Source: Serinicoccus profundi (lineage in GTDB: Bacteria > Actinomycetota > Actinomycetes > Actinomycetales > Dermatophilaceae). Taken from it: DNA of 64,000 nt. Each line of letters begins with the position of its first letter. Position 1 is the stretch's first letter. Positions 44,238 through 51,826 of the stretch are shown piece by piece. The notes below the pieces were generated by a model. The model worked only from the letters and a program-made list of their open reading frames with translations. It did no database searches and was not told where the DNA came from. A program made the position numbers and the translations under genes. The DNA lies in NCBI RefSeq assembly GCF_008001015.1, contig NZ_CP042862.1, positions 1,302,001 through 1,366,000 of the forward strand, read 5' to 3'.

Positions 44238-45312
44238 GTGCCCACCGAGGAGCCGACCGAGAGTCCTGAGCGCGCCGAGAGCCCGGGGCATACCGAGCGT
44301 GCGAGTGGTGCCGGGGACGCCAGGGGCCGTGACGACGCAGGCCATCCCGTCCCCGCCGAGGGCGACGAGGCGTCGGGCGGCGTCGACCGGCGCGTCCTCA
44401 TGCTGTCCAACTCCGACGCCGGGTCCTCCGAGGACGACGTGGTCGAGCAGGTATGCCGTGAGCTCGACTCCTGCTCCACCGCAGGTCTGGAGATCCTCAC
44501 CCCCGAGGACGACGAGGAGTATGCCGCGGCCGTCGCCTCCGCGGTGGCCGCGACGTCGTAGTCATGGGCGGCGACGGGTCCATCCACCGTTTCCTGCAGG
44601 TCGTGCAGGACCAGGGACTGCTGGGGCGCATCGGGACGGTCGGCGTCGTGCCGCTGGGCACCGGCAACGACCTGGTGCGCGGGGCCGGGATCCCGCTCGA
44701 CCCCCAGGAGGCCGCGCGGGTCGCGGTCGCCGGCGCCACGACCGAGCGCGGCCTCATGGTGGACGACACCGGCTCGGTCGTCGTCAACGTCGTGCACGCC
44801 GGGGTCGCGGCCGAGGCGACGGCGCACGCGGGCGAGGTCAAGGGTGTGCTCGGCAAGGCGGCCTACGCCTGGGGTGCCCTGCGGGCGGGGCTGACCTCCA
44901 AGGGCTGGCACCTGCGGGTCAGCGTGGACGGCGAGGGGATCGCCGACGACGACCGGCCCGCGCTCATGGTCACCCTCGCGCTGGGCAGCTCGGTCGGCGG
45001 TGGAACCCCGGTCGCCCCGCACGCGCGGGCGGACGACGGCCAGGTCGAGGTGGTCGTCGCGCACGGCGTGGGTCCGCTGCCCGGGTCCGTTTCGCGCTGG
45101 ACCTGCGCAAGGGGCGGCACGTGGAGCGCGAGGACGTCACCCTCACCTCGGGCCGGGAGGTCGTGGTGCGCGCCGACCGCGAGCAGGACGCCTTCCGGGT
45201 CAACACCGACGGCGAGGTCGAGGACGAGCGGGTGATGCGCCGCTCGTGGCGGCTCCTGGACCAGGGGTGGACGCTGCGGGTCCACGAGGGCTCGGCCGAC
45301 CGACAGGGCTGA
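44238..45312 (+). pseudogene. diacylglycerol/lipid kinase, two frameshifts
   Basis: GTG start behind GAGGAG. Frame 1 reads RRVLMLSNSDAGSSEDDVVE to AAVASAVAATS and stops at TAG (44559-44561). One base over, the frame reads DVVVMGGDGSIHRFLQVV and continues through VVPLGTGNDLVRGAGIP to GVGPLPG near 45090. A second shift of the same sign is then needed to reach RVRFALDLRKGRHVERED and the end EDERVMRRSWRLLDQGWTL. Intact, it would be a DAGK_cat lipid kinase of the membrane face (GGDGS and GTGND motifs). Two shifts make a base-call explanation less likely. Confidence 0.8.
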
Positions 45313-45342
45313 ACCTCGAAGGCACCCGCGACCGCCGCTGCC

Positions 45343-46074
45343 TCAGGTGCCTGGGACCGCCCGGGGCTCGGCATACCCGAAGAGCTCTCCATCGGCGAGC
45401 GCGTTGCGGTCGTTGCCGTAGGTCGGCAGGCCGCCGGCCTCCTTGAGCAGGTGCGCGGTGTGCATGAGGTTCCAGCTCATGATCGTGGCGTTGCGGCGGG
45501 TGAAGTCGTTGTCGAAGCCCACCGGGGGCTTGCCCTCGCGCGGGTCGCCGTAGGAGGGCCCCGGACCGATCTCGCCGAGCCATCCGCAGTCGGCCTGCGG
45601 CGGGATGACCAGGCCGAGGTGCTGCATCGCGAAGAGCAGGGACATCGAGGTGTGCTTGACGCCGTCCTCGTTGCCGGTGATGACGGCACCGCCGACCTTG
45701 CCGTAGTAGATCGACTGGCCGCGCTCGTTGAGCATCGCCGACATGGCGTAGAGGCGTTCGATGAGGACCCGGCAGACCGAGGACTCCTCGCCGAGCCACA
45801 GCGGCGTGCCGATGACGAGGATGTCAGCCGCCTCGACGCGGGGCCACAGGTCCGGCCAGTCGTCATGGTCCCAGCCGTGCTCGCGCATGTCGGGCTGGAC
45901 ACCCGGGGCGATCTGGTGCTCGACGAGGTGCAGCCGGTCGACCTCGACCCCGGCGCCGCTCATGAGGTGGTCGACGACGTCCAGCAGCCGGCCGGTGTGC
46001 GACGTCTCGGCGTCGGGCGTGAGTGAGCAGTTGACGAGCAGGGCTCGCAGGCCTGCGTAGTTCGGTGCCTCCAC
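45343..46074 (-). CDS. flavodoxin-family NAD(P)H-dependent oxidoreductase
   Basis: 243 residues. The FMN-reductase fold is seen in ALLVNCSLTPDAETSHTGRL (phosphate loop), ADILVIGTPLWLGEESSVCR (ring-binding loop) and YYGKVGGAVITGNEDGVKHT. ATIMSWNLMHTAHLLKEAGG ends the domain. It probably reduces quinones or other electrophiles in the cytoplasm with FMN. ATG lies after a gap with a small G-rich stretch; no clear promoter. Convergent with the lipid-kinase pseudogene, 31 bases apart. Confidence 0.85.
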   Translation of the reverse strand: MEAPNYAGLRALLVNCSLTPDAETSHTGRLLDVVDHLMSGAGVEVDRLHLVEHQIAPGVQPDMREHGWDHDDWPDLWPRVEAADILVIGTPLWLGEESSVCRVLIERLYAMSAMLNERGQSIYYGKVGGAVITGNEDGVKHTSMSLLFAMQHLGLVIPPQADCGWLGEIGPGPSYGDPREGKPPVGFDNDFTRRNATIMSWNLMHTAHLLKEAGGLPTYGNDRNALADGELFGYAEPRAVPGT

Positions 46075-46210
46075 GGGGGCCTCCTGGGTGCGGGTCGGAG
46101 TCAGATCAGGGTCAGATCGACGCAGAGGTCAGCCTGCCACGCCGCCGATCGTCGCGCCCGGTGTGGGCTGGGAGCGAGGGCCGGGCCGATGCGCCCATGG
46201 GCCACGTCCA

Positions 46211-46346
46211 CCCGTCCACGCCTTCACCGTGGTGGGTGTGGGTCGTCAGGGCGACCCGTAGCCACCACGCGGACGAGGCGCGGGCCCGTTCACGCCCTCC
46301 ACCGTGGTGGGTGTGGGTCGTCAGGGCGACCTGGAGCCACCACGTA
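46211..46346. repeat. two 75-bp repeats, each a nested stem-loop
   Basis: ACCGTGGTGGGTGTGGGTCG starts at 46226 and 46301. In each copy GTGGTGG pairs with CCACCAC; in the first copy GGGTCG also pairs with CGACCC inside it. The repeats lie between the 3' end of the enoyl-CoA hydratase gene and the 5' end of the flavodoxin gene. No gene is seen in 46075-46364. Confidence 0.75.
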
Positions 46347-46364
46347 GAGCGTCAGCGGCGCGGG

Positions 46365-47183
46365 TCAGGGCGGGCCGGTCTGAAGCGCGGCGAGCATAGG
46401 GGCGCCCGCGCGTCGCGCCGCACCGGCCAGGGTCTCGCCGGGCCGGAGGTATGCCGGTGCTCCCGTCGCGTCGTCCGTTCCACGGCCCGTCGCGTCGTCC
46501 GTTCCACGGCCCGTCGCGTCGCCCCTCCCGTCGCCGGGGTGCGATCGGTCGAGGGCGAGGCCGACGGCGGGCCCGGAGGAGGTGGGCAGGGCCGCGTCGG
46601 GCGGGGAGCCATCGAACAGCCCCAGCTCGCGGGCCTCCTCGGCGCCGACCACGTGGTGGCCGTCGACCAGCCGCTGCGCCGTCGAGGAGCCGACGAGCAG
46701 GTCGAGCCGCCACCGGGTGAAGTCGTCGAGCGTCATCCCGTGGCGGCCGAAGGGGAAGACGAGGGTGGGCGCGCCGAGCGCCACCCTGGAGTCGCAGGCT
46801 GCCATGATCTCGACCCCACCGCCGGCAGCGCCGCCCTCGACCAGAGCCACGACAGGCCGGGACGAGACGTGGATCGTCAGCAGGGCCGTGACGACCGCGT
46901 CGACGAACTCCGCCGCGTGCGCGGGGTCCTCGCGGGCCCAGGCCAAGGTGTCGAGGTCGGCGCCGGAACAGAAGTAGCCGCCGGCACCGGTGATGACCAG
47001 CGCGTCCGGACGCTCCCCACCGACGGGGTCCTGCGGCCCGCCCTGATCGGCCACGACCTCGGCGAGCTGGCGCCACATCGGCAGGGTGAGGGCGTTGCGG
47101 CGGGCCGGGCGGTCCAGCACCACGGTGGTGCCCCGCTCGCCCTCGACGACGCGCACGGTGCCGTCGGTCGGTGGGGAGGCCAT
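46365..47183 (-). CDS. enoyl-CoA hydratase/isomerase family protein
   Basis: 272 residues of the crotonase fold: TTVVLDRPARRNALTLPMWR, the oxyanion block ALVITGAGGYFCSGADLDTL, and SSRPVVALVEGGAAGGGVEI with the second oxyanion Gly. The usual catalytic Glu positions are less clear. Near residues 215-240 it carries a duplicated 24-bp unit (GDATGRGTDDATGRGTDDAT), unusual inside this fold and likely a surface loop. It should act on acyl-CoA in fatty-acid or amino-acid breakdown. The ATG follows TAGAGT by six bases (leaderless). Confidence 0.85.
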   Translation of the reverse strand: MASPPTDGTVRVVEGERGTTVVLDRPARRNALTLPMWRQLAEVVADQGGPQDPVGGERPDALVITGAGGYFCSGADLDTLAWAREDPAHAAEFVDAVVTALLTIHVSSRPVVALVEGGAAGGGVEIMAACDSRVALGAPTLVFPFGRHGMTLDDFTRWRLDLLVGSSTAQRLVDGHHVVGAEEARELGLFDGSPPDAALPTSSGPAVGLALDRSHPGDGRGDATGRGTDDATGRGTDDATGAPAYLRPGETLAGAARRAGAPMLAALQTGPP

Positions 47184-47189
47184 GCGGGC

Positions 47190-47195
47190 ACTCTA
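47190..47195 (-). promoter_or_regulatory. leaderless -10 box (TAGAGT) of the enoyl-CoA hydratase gene
   Basis: Minus-strand TAGAGT, then GCCCGC, then ATG. Confidence 0.45.
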
Positions 47196-47282
47196 GGTCG
47201 GGTTACCCGGAAGTCTTCACCTTCCCTAGAGCAAACGGCACGTAGCGTGAGCAGGTCCCATGCTCTCGACGAGGAGGCATCA

Positions 47283-47914
47283 TGCCGCATACCCAGTTGT
47301 CCCGCCGTTCCCTGCTCGGTTGGGGGAGCCTGGCCGCCATCGGCGCGTCCGTGACCGGCGCCGGCGCCGCGCAGGCCGACGCGCAGTTCCCCAACCCCGG
47401 CAAGGAGACGCCGCTGGCGGCGATCCGCTCCTACGGCGACATGATCACCCAGCTGGAGCGCCTGGCGAGCGGCAGCCGCTACCCCGTGACCGTCCGCACC
47501 CTGTCGCAGGTCGGCACGGCGGAGGCGCTGAGTGAGCAGGGTCGTGAGCTGTATGTCGCGACCGTCGGCACCGGCCCGACCCCTGCCGGACAGCCGTACT
47601 TCTGCAGCGAGTACGGCGGGATCTGGTGGGTGCCGGAGTCGGCCCGCTCCGGGGCCGACTCGGTCAACGACTCCGGTGAGTCCTGGGGCTACGGCGACCG
47701 GGTGCGCGACGAGGAGGAGTTCTACGCCCGGGCCGAGGGCCTCACCCGGGTGCTCGACCAGGACCCGCTGATGTTCGGCTACTGCTACACCCAGCTCACC
47801 GATGTCTTCCAGGAGAAGAACGGGATCTACGGCTCCGACCGGAGCGAGAAGTTCGACCCGGCCCGGATCCGCGCGATCTTCGGTGCCGAGGCCGCCTACG
47901 AGCGGGGTGACTGA
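47283..47914 (+). CDS. chimeric protein: M14 carboxypeptidase N-end fused to GH2 glycosidase C-end
   Basis: 210 residues. Residues 1-100 are a Tat signal (QLSRRSLLGWGSLAAIGAS) and the start of a secreted M14 zinc carboxypeptidase (AIRSYGDMITQLERLASGSR, VRTLSQVGTAEALSEQGREL, YVATVGTGPT). From about residue 101 it is the end of a family 2 glycosidase (PYFCSEYGGIWWVP, WGYGDRVRDEEEFYARAEGL, MFGYCYTQLTDVFQEKNGIY). Neither zinc ligands nor the GH2 acid/base are kept, so no enzyme activity is expected. GAGGAGG before the ATG means it can still be translated and exported. I read it as an in-frame deletion fusion of two neighbouring genes. Confidence 0.75.
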
Positions 47915-47915
47915 C

Positions 47916-47928
47916 TAGGCTTGCGCGG
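47916..47928 (+). promoter_or_regulatory. leaderless -10 box (TAGGCT) of the kinase gene
   Basis: TAGGCT at 47916-47921, seven bases, GTG. Confidence 0.45.
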
Positions 47929-48639
47929 GTGGCTCGACAACTCGCGGTGGCGCTCACCGGTGCTCCCGGGCCTGCACACCGGGTCACCCTCTCGGAGGTC
48001 GTGGCCCAAGCGAGCGCGCTGGCCGTGTCCGGAACCCGCACCCTGCTCGGCATCAGCGGGGCGCCGGGGGCGGGCAAGTCGACGGTCGTCGAGGCGATCC
48101 TCGCCGAGCTCGGCCCGCGCGCGGCGTGGGTCCCCATGGACGGCTTCCACCTCGACAACGGGGTGCTGGAAGGTCTGGGGCGGCGCGGACGCAAGGGCGC
48201 CTGGGACACCTTCGACGTCGAGGGGTATGTCGCGCTCCTGCAGCGGGTGCGCGACCTGCCCGCCGCGGACGCCGTGGTCTACGCCCCGGCCTTAGACCGG
48301 TCCCTCGAGACGGCCGTCGCCGCGGCGATCCCGGTGCCCGCGGAGGCCTCCCTCGTGCTCACCGAGGGCAACTACCTGCTCCACGACGCCGGCGGCTGGG
48401 AGCAGGTCCGCCCGCTGCTCGACCAGGTGTGGTTCCTCGAGGTGCCTGAGCAGGAGCGGGTCCGGCGACTGCTCGGGCGGCGCACGCAGGACGGCGAGGC
48501 GCTCGAGCAGGCTCGGGCGTGGGTCCACGACGTCAACCAGGTCAACGCCGGGCTGGTGCTGGCCGACGCCCACCGGGCCGACCTGCGGCTCCGCCTGACC
48601 ACCCGCGGCGACGACAGCGCCGGGGGGAGCGGGCGATGA
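47929..48639 (+). CDS. P-loop nucleoside/fructose kinase-family protein (FrcK/YggC-like)
   Basis: 236 residues. Walker A is LLGISGAPGAGKSTVVEAIL, the substrate block is WVPMDGFHLDNGVLEGLG, then RRGRKGAWDTFDVEGYVALL and LVLTEGNYLLHDAGGWEQVR. The family holds fructose and uridine-type kinases related to PanK and PRK. Its GTG has a leaderless box. The stop overlaps the ATG of an AGE-family isomerase (ATGA); together they could isomerise an aldose to a ketose and phosphorylate it. The substrate is inferred only. Confidence 0.8.
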   Translation: MARQLAVALTGAPGPAHRVTLSEVVAQASALAVSGTRTLLGISGAPGAGKSTVVEAILAELGPRAAWVPMDGFHLDNGVLEGLGRRGRKGAWDTFDVEGYVALLQRVRDLPAADAVVYAPALDRSLETAVAAAIPVPAEASLVLTEGNYLLHDAGGWEQVRPLLDQVWFLEVPEQERVRRLLGRRTQDGEALEQARAWVHDVNQVNAGLVLADAHRADLRLRLTTRGDDSAGGSGR

Positions 48640-49910
48640 GCGGTGAGCGGACGGCATACCCCGGCGGTCAGGCGTACCGCCGGGCGCGCCGGGTCGAGCT
48701 GCTGCGTTTCGCGCAGGCCTCGCGGGTCGCCGACGGCTTCGGCTACCTCGACGACGGCGGGACGGTGGACCCCAGCCATCCGGTCGAGCTCTACGTCACC
48801 TGTCGGATGACCCACGTCTTCGGCCTCGGGCTGCTGGTCGGCGACCCGCCGGCGCCCGGCGGGCCGGGGGGGGGGCGGGAGCTGACCGAGTTGGCCACCC
48901 ACGGGGTGACGGCGCTGCTCGACGGTCCGCTGAGCGACACCGAGCACGGCGGGTGGTTCGCCTCCGTGCGGGAGGGTGCCGTCGACGTCGCGACCAAGCA
49001 GGCGTATGCCCATGCCTTCGTCGTGCTCGCCGCCAGCACCGCCCGCACCGCCGGGATCCCGCGTGCCGAGGAACTGCTGGAGGAGGCGCTCGCTGTCCAG
49101 GAGGCGCACTTCTGGGACGAGGAGGCGGGCATGGTCGTCGAGGAGTGGGACGCGAGCTTCACCGACCTCGACCCCTACCGCGGCCTCAACTCGGCGATGC
49201 ACACGGTCGAGGACTATCTCGCCGCCTGGGACGCCGGGGCGGGTGCGCAGTGGCGGGAGCGCGCGCTGCGGATCGCCACGCGGGTCATCGGCTGGGCGGG
49301 GGAGAACTCCTGGCGCATCCCCGAGCACTTCGACGCCGACTGGCGACCGCTGCCGGAGCACAACGCCGACCGGCCGGCCGACCCCTTCCGGCCCTACGGC
49401 GCGACGGTGGGGCACGGGCTGGAGTGGGCCCGACTGCTGCTGACCCTGGCGACCACCGGCGACGGCTCCGCACCTCCGGCGGGGCTCGCGACGCCGGCCC
49501 GCCTGGTGGAGGCCGGCACCCGGCTCGCGGAGCGGGCGATCAGAGACGGCTGGACGGCGGACGGCCAGGACGGCTTCGTCTACACCACCGACTGGGAGGG
49601 CCGGCCGGTCGTGCGCGAGCGCATGCACTGGGTCCTCACCGAGGCGATCGCCACCTCGACCGTGCTGCACCAGGTCACCGGTGGGGCTAGGCACGCCGAC
49701 GACGTGGAGCGCTGGTGGGCGTATGCCGACCGCCACCTCATCGACCCCGACGGCCTCTCCTGGCGGCACGAGCTGGATCAGGACAACGCCCCCAGCGCCC
49801 GCACCTGGCCGGGGCGGCCGGACGCCTACCACGCCTACCAGGCCGCCCTGGTCGCCGACATCCCCGGCGCGGCGTCCTTCGCCGGGGGAGTGGCCGCCTG
49901 GTCGACATGA
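48636..49910 (+). CDS. AGE-family sugar epimerase/isomerase
   Basis: 424 residues of an (alpha/alpha)6 barrel. Key blocks: RMTHVFGLGLLVGD, VDVATKQAYAHAFVVLAAST, YRGLNSAMHTVEDYLAAWDA with the family His, WRIPEHFDADWRPLPEHN, YGATVGHGLEWARLLL and HWVLTEAIATSTVL with the catalytic His. The pattern fits mannose or sulfoquinovose isomerases of the YihS type more than true GlcNAc 2-epimerases. Cytoplasmic. Translationally coupled to the kinase before it; no transporter is adjacent. Confidence 0.88.
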   Translation: MSGERTAYPGGQAYRRARRVELLRFAQASRVADGFGYLDDGGTVDPSHPVELYVTCRMTHVFGLGLLVGDPPAPGGPGGGRELTELATHGVTALLDGPLSDTEHGGWFASVREGAVDVATKQAYAHAFVVLAASTARTAGIPRAEELLEEALAVQEAHFWDEEAGMVVEEWDASFTDLDPYRGLNSAMHTVEDYLAAWDAGAGAQWRERALRIATRVIGWAGENSWRIPEHFDADWRPLPEHNADRPADPFRPYGATVGHGLEWARLLLTLATTGDGSAPPAGLATPARLVEAGTRLAERAIRDGWTADGQDGFVYTTDWEGRPVVRERMHWVLTEAIATSTVLHQVTGGARHADDVERWWAYADRHLIDPDGLSWRHELDQDNAPSARTWPGRPDAYHAYQAALVADIPGAASFAGGVAAWST

Positions 49911-49941
49911 CGTCGGTGGCGTCCCGGGTGACGATGGGGGC

Positions 49942-51207
49942 GTGACACGCGACCTCGACATCACCCTCTTCGGAGCGACCGGATTCGTCGGACGGCTGGT
50001 GGCCGAGCACCTGGTGCAGGCCGCCCCGGAGGGGGTGGTGGTCGCCCTCGCCGGCCGGTCGCGGGAGCGCCTCGCCACGGTCCGGGACGAGCTCGGCCCG
50101 GCGGCGTCGGGCTGGCCGCTCATGGTGGCCGACTCCACCGACGCCGCCTCGCTGCGCTCCCTCGCGGCCCGCTCGCGCGTCGTCATCAGCACGGTCGGGC
50201 CCTACCAGCGGCACGGCATACCCCTCGTCGAGGCGTGCGCGCAGGAGGGGACGGACTACTGCGACCTCACCGGTGAGGTGCTCTTCGTGCGCGAGGCGAT
50301 CGAGCGCTGCCACGAGCAGGCCCGGGCCAGCGGGGCCCGGATCGTCGTCTCCTGCGGCTTCGACTCGGTGCCCTCCGACCTCGGGGTCCACCTGCTGCGC
50401 CGGGCGGCGGAGGCGGACGGAGCCGGCGGTCTGACCGACACCACGATGTGGGTGCGGGAGGCGCGAGGAGGGATCAGCGGGGGCACGATCGACTCGATGC
50501 GGGTCCAGCTGGAACGGATGCGTGACGAGCCTGCCCTGCGGCGGGTGGTGGGTGACCCCTTCGCCCTCACCGGTGGCCGCCAGGGTGCCTCGGGCCAGCG
50601 TGAGCACTGGCGACCCTTCGTCGAGGAGGGGAGCGGCCGCTGGGCTGTGCCGTTCTTCATGGCGCCCTACAACACCCGCCTGGTGCGCCGCTCGGACGCC
50701 CTGCTCGACGGCGCCTCCGGTCCGCGCTTCCGCTACCGCGAGCTCGTGAGCACCGGCCGCGGCCTGCGTGGAGGGCTGCGGGCCCGCGCCCTGGTCGCGG
50801 GAATGGGCGCCCTCCTCGGGGCCATGGCGACGCCGGGGCTGCGCTCCCTGGTGGACCGGGCACTGCCGTCACCGGGGGAGGGACCGGACCGCGCACGCCG
50901 CGAGGCCGGGTCGTTCCGCACCGAGACCCTCACCACGACCGAGGACGGCAGCAGATATGCCGCGACCATCGCCGGTCGAGGTGACCCCGGCTATGCCGCG
51001 ACCTCCGTCGAGCTGGGCCAGGCGGCGCTCGTCCTGCTCGCCACCCGGGGGAGGCCGGGCCGGGAGGGAGGCGTGCTCACGCCCGCCATGGCCCTCGGTG
51101 ACGACCTCGTCGAGGCGCTGCGCGCCCAGGGCTTCACCCTCGCGGTGGAGCGCAGGGACGCCGCCGACGCTGCCCCGGGCGCTGCGACCGGGGCCGGTCG
51201 GGGGTGA
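49942..51207 (+). CDS. saccharopine dehydrogenase-like / trans-acting enoyl reductase family protein
   Basis: 421 residues. It has an N-terminal Rossmann fold (DITLFGATGFVGRLVAEHL, VVVALAGRSRERLATVRDEL), then VVISTVGPYQRHGIPLVEAC, GTDYCDLTGEVLFVREAIER, and IVVSCGFDSVPSDLGVHLLR. The domain AALVLLATRGRPGREGGVLT closes the protein. These features are those of the mycobacterial trans-acting enoyl reductase group involved in lipid (phthiocerol) synthesis, but here no polyketide synthase is near, so the role is open. GTG start with GGGGG before it. A four-base overlap follows. Confidence 0.85.
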   Translation: MTRDLDITLFGATGFVGRLVAEHLVQAAPEGVVVALAGRSRERLATVRDELGPAASGWPLMVADSTDAASLRSLAARSRVVISTVGPYQRHGIPLVEACAQEGTDYCDLTGEVLFVREAIERCHEQARASGARIVVSCGFDSVPSDLGVHLLRRAAEADGAGGLTDTTMWVREARGGISGGTIDSMRVQLERMRDEPALRRVVGDPFALTGGRQGASGQREHWRPFVEEGSGRWAVPFFMAPYNTRLVRRSDALLDGASGPRFRYRELVSTGRGLRGGLRARALVAGMGALLGAMATPGLRSLVDRALPSPGEGPDRARREAGSFRTETLTTTEDGSRYAATIAGRGDPGYAATSVELGQAALVLLATRGRPGREGGVLTPAMALGDDLVEALRAQGFTLAVERRDAADAAPGAATGAGRG

Positions 51208-51584
51208 CCGGGACAGAGGGGGCACCCGACCAGGCCGGTGACGACGTAAGCGGTGAGGCGGGTGAGGGCTCGGAGGCGGTGGACGACGAGCGCTGGCTGG
51301 TCGTCAAGGGCCGCCGGTGGCGCAGGCAGGATCCGTCCCTGCCCGAGGAGGTCGCCGCACGGCTGCTGTCCCACCTCGGCCGTGGCCGCTCCACGGTGGG
51401 CGCCCTGACGCGTCGCGGCGAGGACCCGGCACCCGCCCGCCGCCGGGTCGACCTGGCCAAGCACGGGCTCGGAGAGCGGGGCGAGCCGTGGTGGGAGCAG
51501 GACGAGACGCAGCGCCGTCATCGCTGGGAGGCGGCCCTGCGAGACCTCGACGCGCTGGACGAGGCCGGCGACCCGCCGCATTGA
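51204..51584 (+). CDS. conserved hypothetical protein
   Basis: 126 residues. It has an acidic, disordered N-terminus and a conserved core DDERWLVVKGRRWRRQDPSL, VDLAKHGLGERGEPWWEQDE. Proteins with this core are widespread in actinobacteria and are sometimes named biopolymer transporter Tol, without evidence. GTG start inside the preceding gene (GTGA overlap), so it is co-translated with the dehydrogenase-like protein. Confidence 0.65.
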   Translation: MTGTEGAPDQAGDDVSGEAGEGSEAVDDERWLVVKGRRWRRQDPSLPEEVAARLLSHLGRGRSTVGALTRRGEDPAPARRRVDLAKHGLGERGEPWWEQDETQRRHRWEAALRDLDALDEAGDPPH

Positions 51585-51613
51585 CGGACCGTCCGGGCGC
51601 AGCGTCTCGACGA

Positions 51614-51674
51614 GGTGCCGTGCCGCGGGCCCACTCTCGTCCCCGGTGCCGTGCCGCGGGCCCACTCTCGTCCG
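51614..51674. repeat. two 31-bp direct repeats
   Basis: GGTGCCGTGCCGCGGGCCCA begins at 51614 and 51645. They lie immediately before the long hairpin in the gap between two convergent genes. Confidence 0.8.
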
Positions 51675-51676
51675 CC

Positions 51677-51718
51677 ATGTCATGTGTCAGCCCCCTCGAG
51701 GAGGCTGACACATGACAT
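51677..51718. terminator. 42-bp near-perfect palindrome
   Basis: ATGTCATGTGTCAGCC and its exact reverse complement GGCTGACACATGACAT flank the inner palindrome CCTCGAGG; only one inner pair is mismatched. Placed between convergent genes it can form a long hairpin on both strands and could end transcription from either side. It has no U run. Confidence 0.7.
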
Positions 51719-51722
51719 CGAG

Positions 51723-51790
51723 GCTGAGGGATGACGAGGGGGCTGAGGGATGGCGAAGGGGCTGAGGGATGGCGAAGGAGCTGAGGGCCG
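51723..51790. repeat. 19-bp tandem repeat, about 3.5 copies
   Basis: GGCTGAGGGATGRCGARGG is repeated with few changes directly after the palindrome and shares GGCTGA with its arm. Confidence 0.75.
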
Positions 51791-51826
51791 AGTAGGCCTC
51801 CGAGGGGGAGGCCGCCTCTGCGCCGG

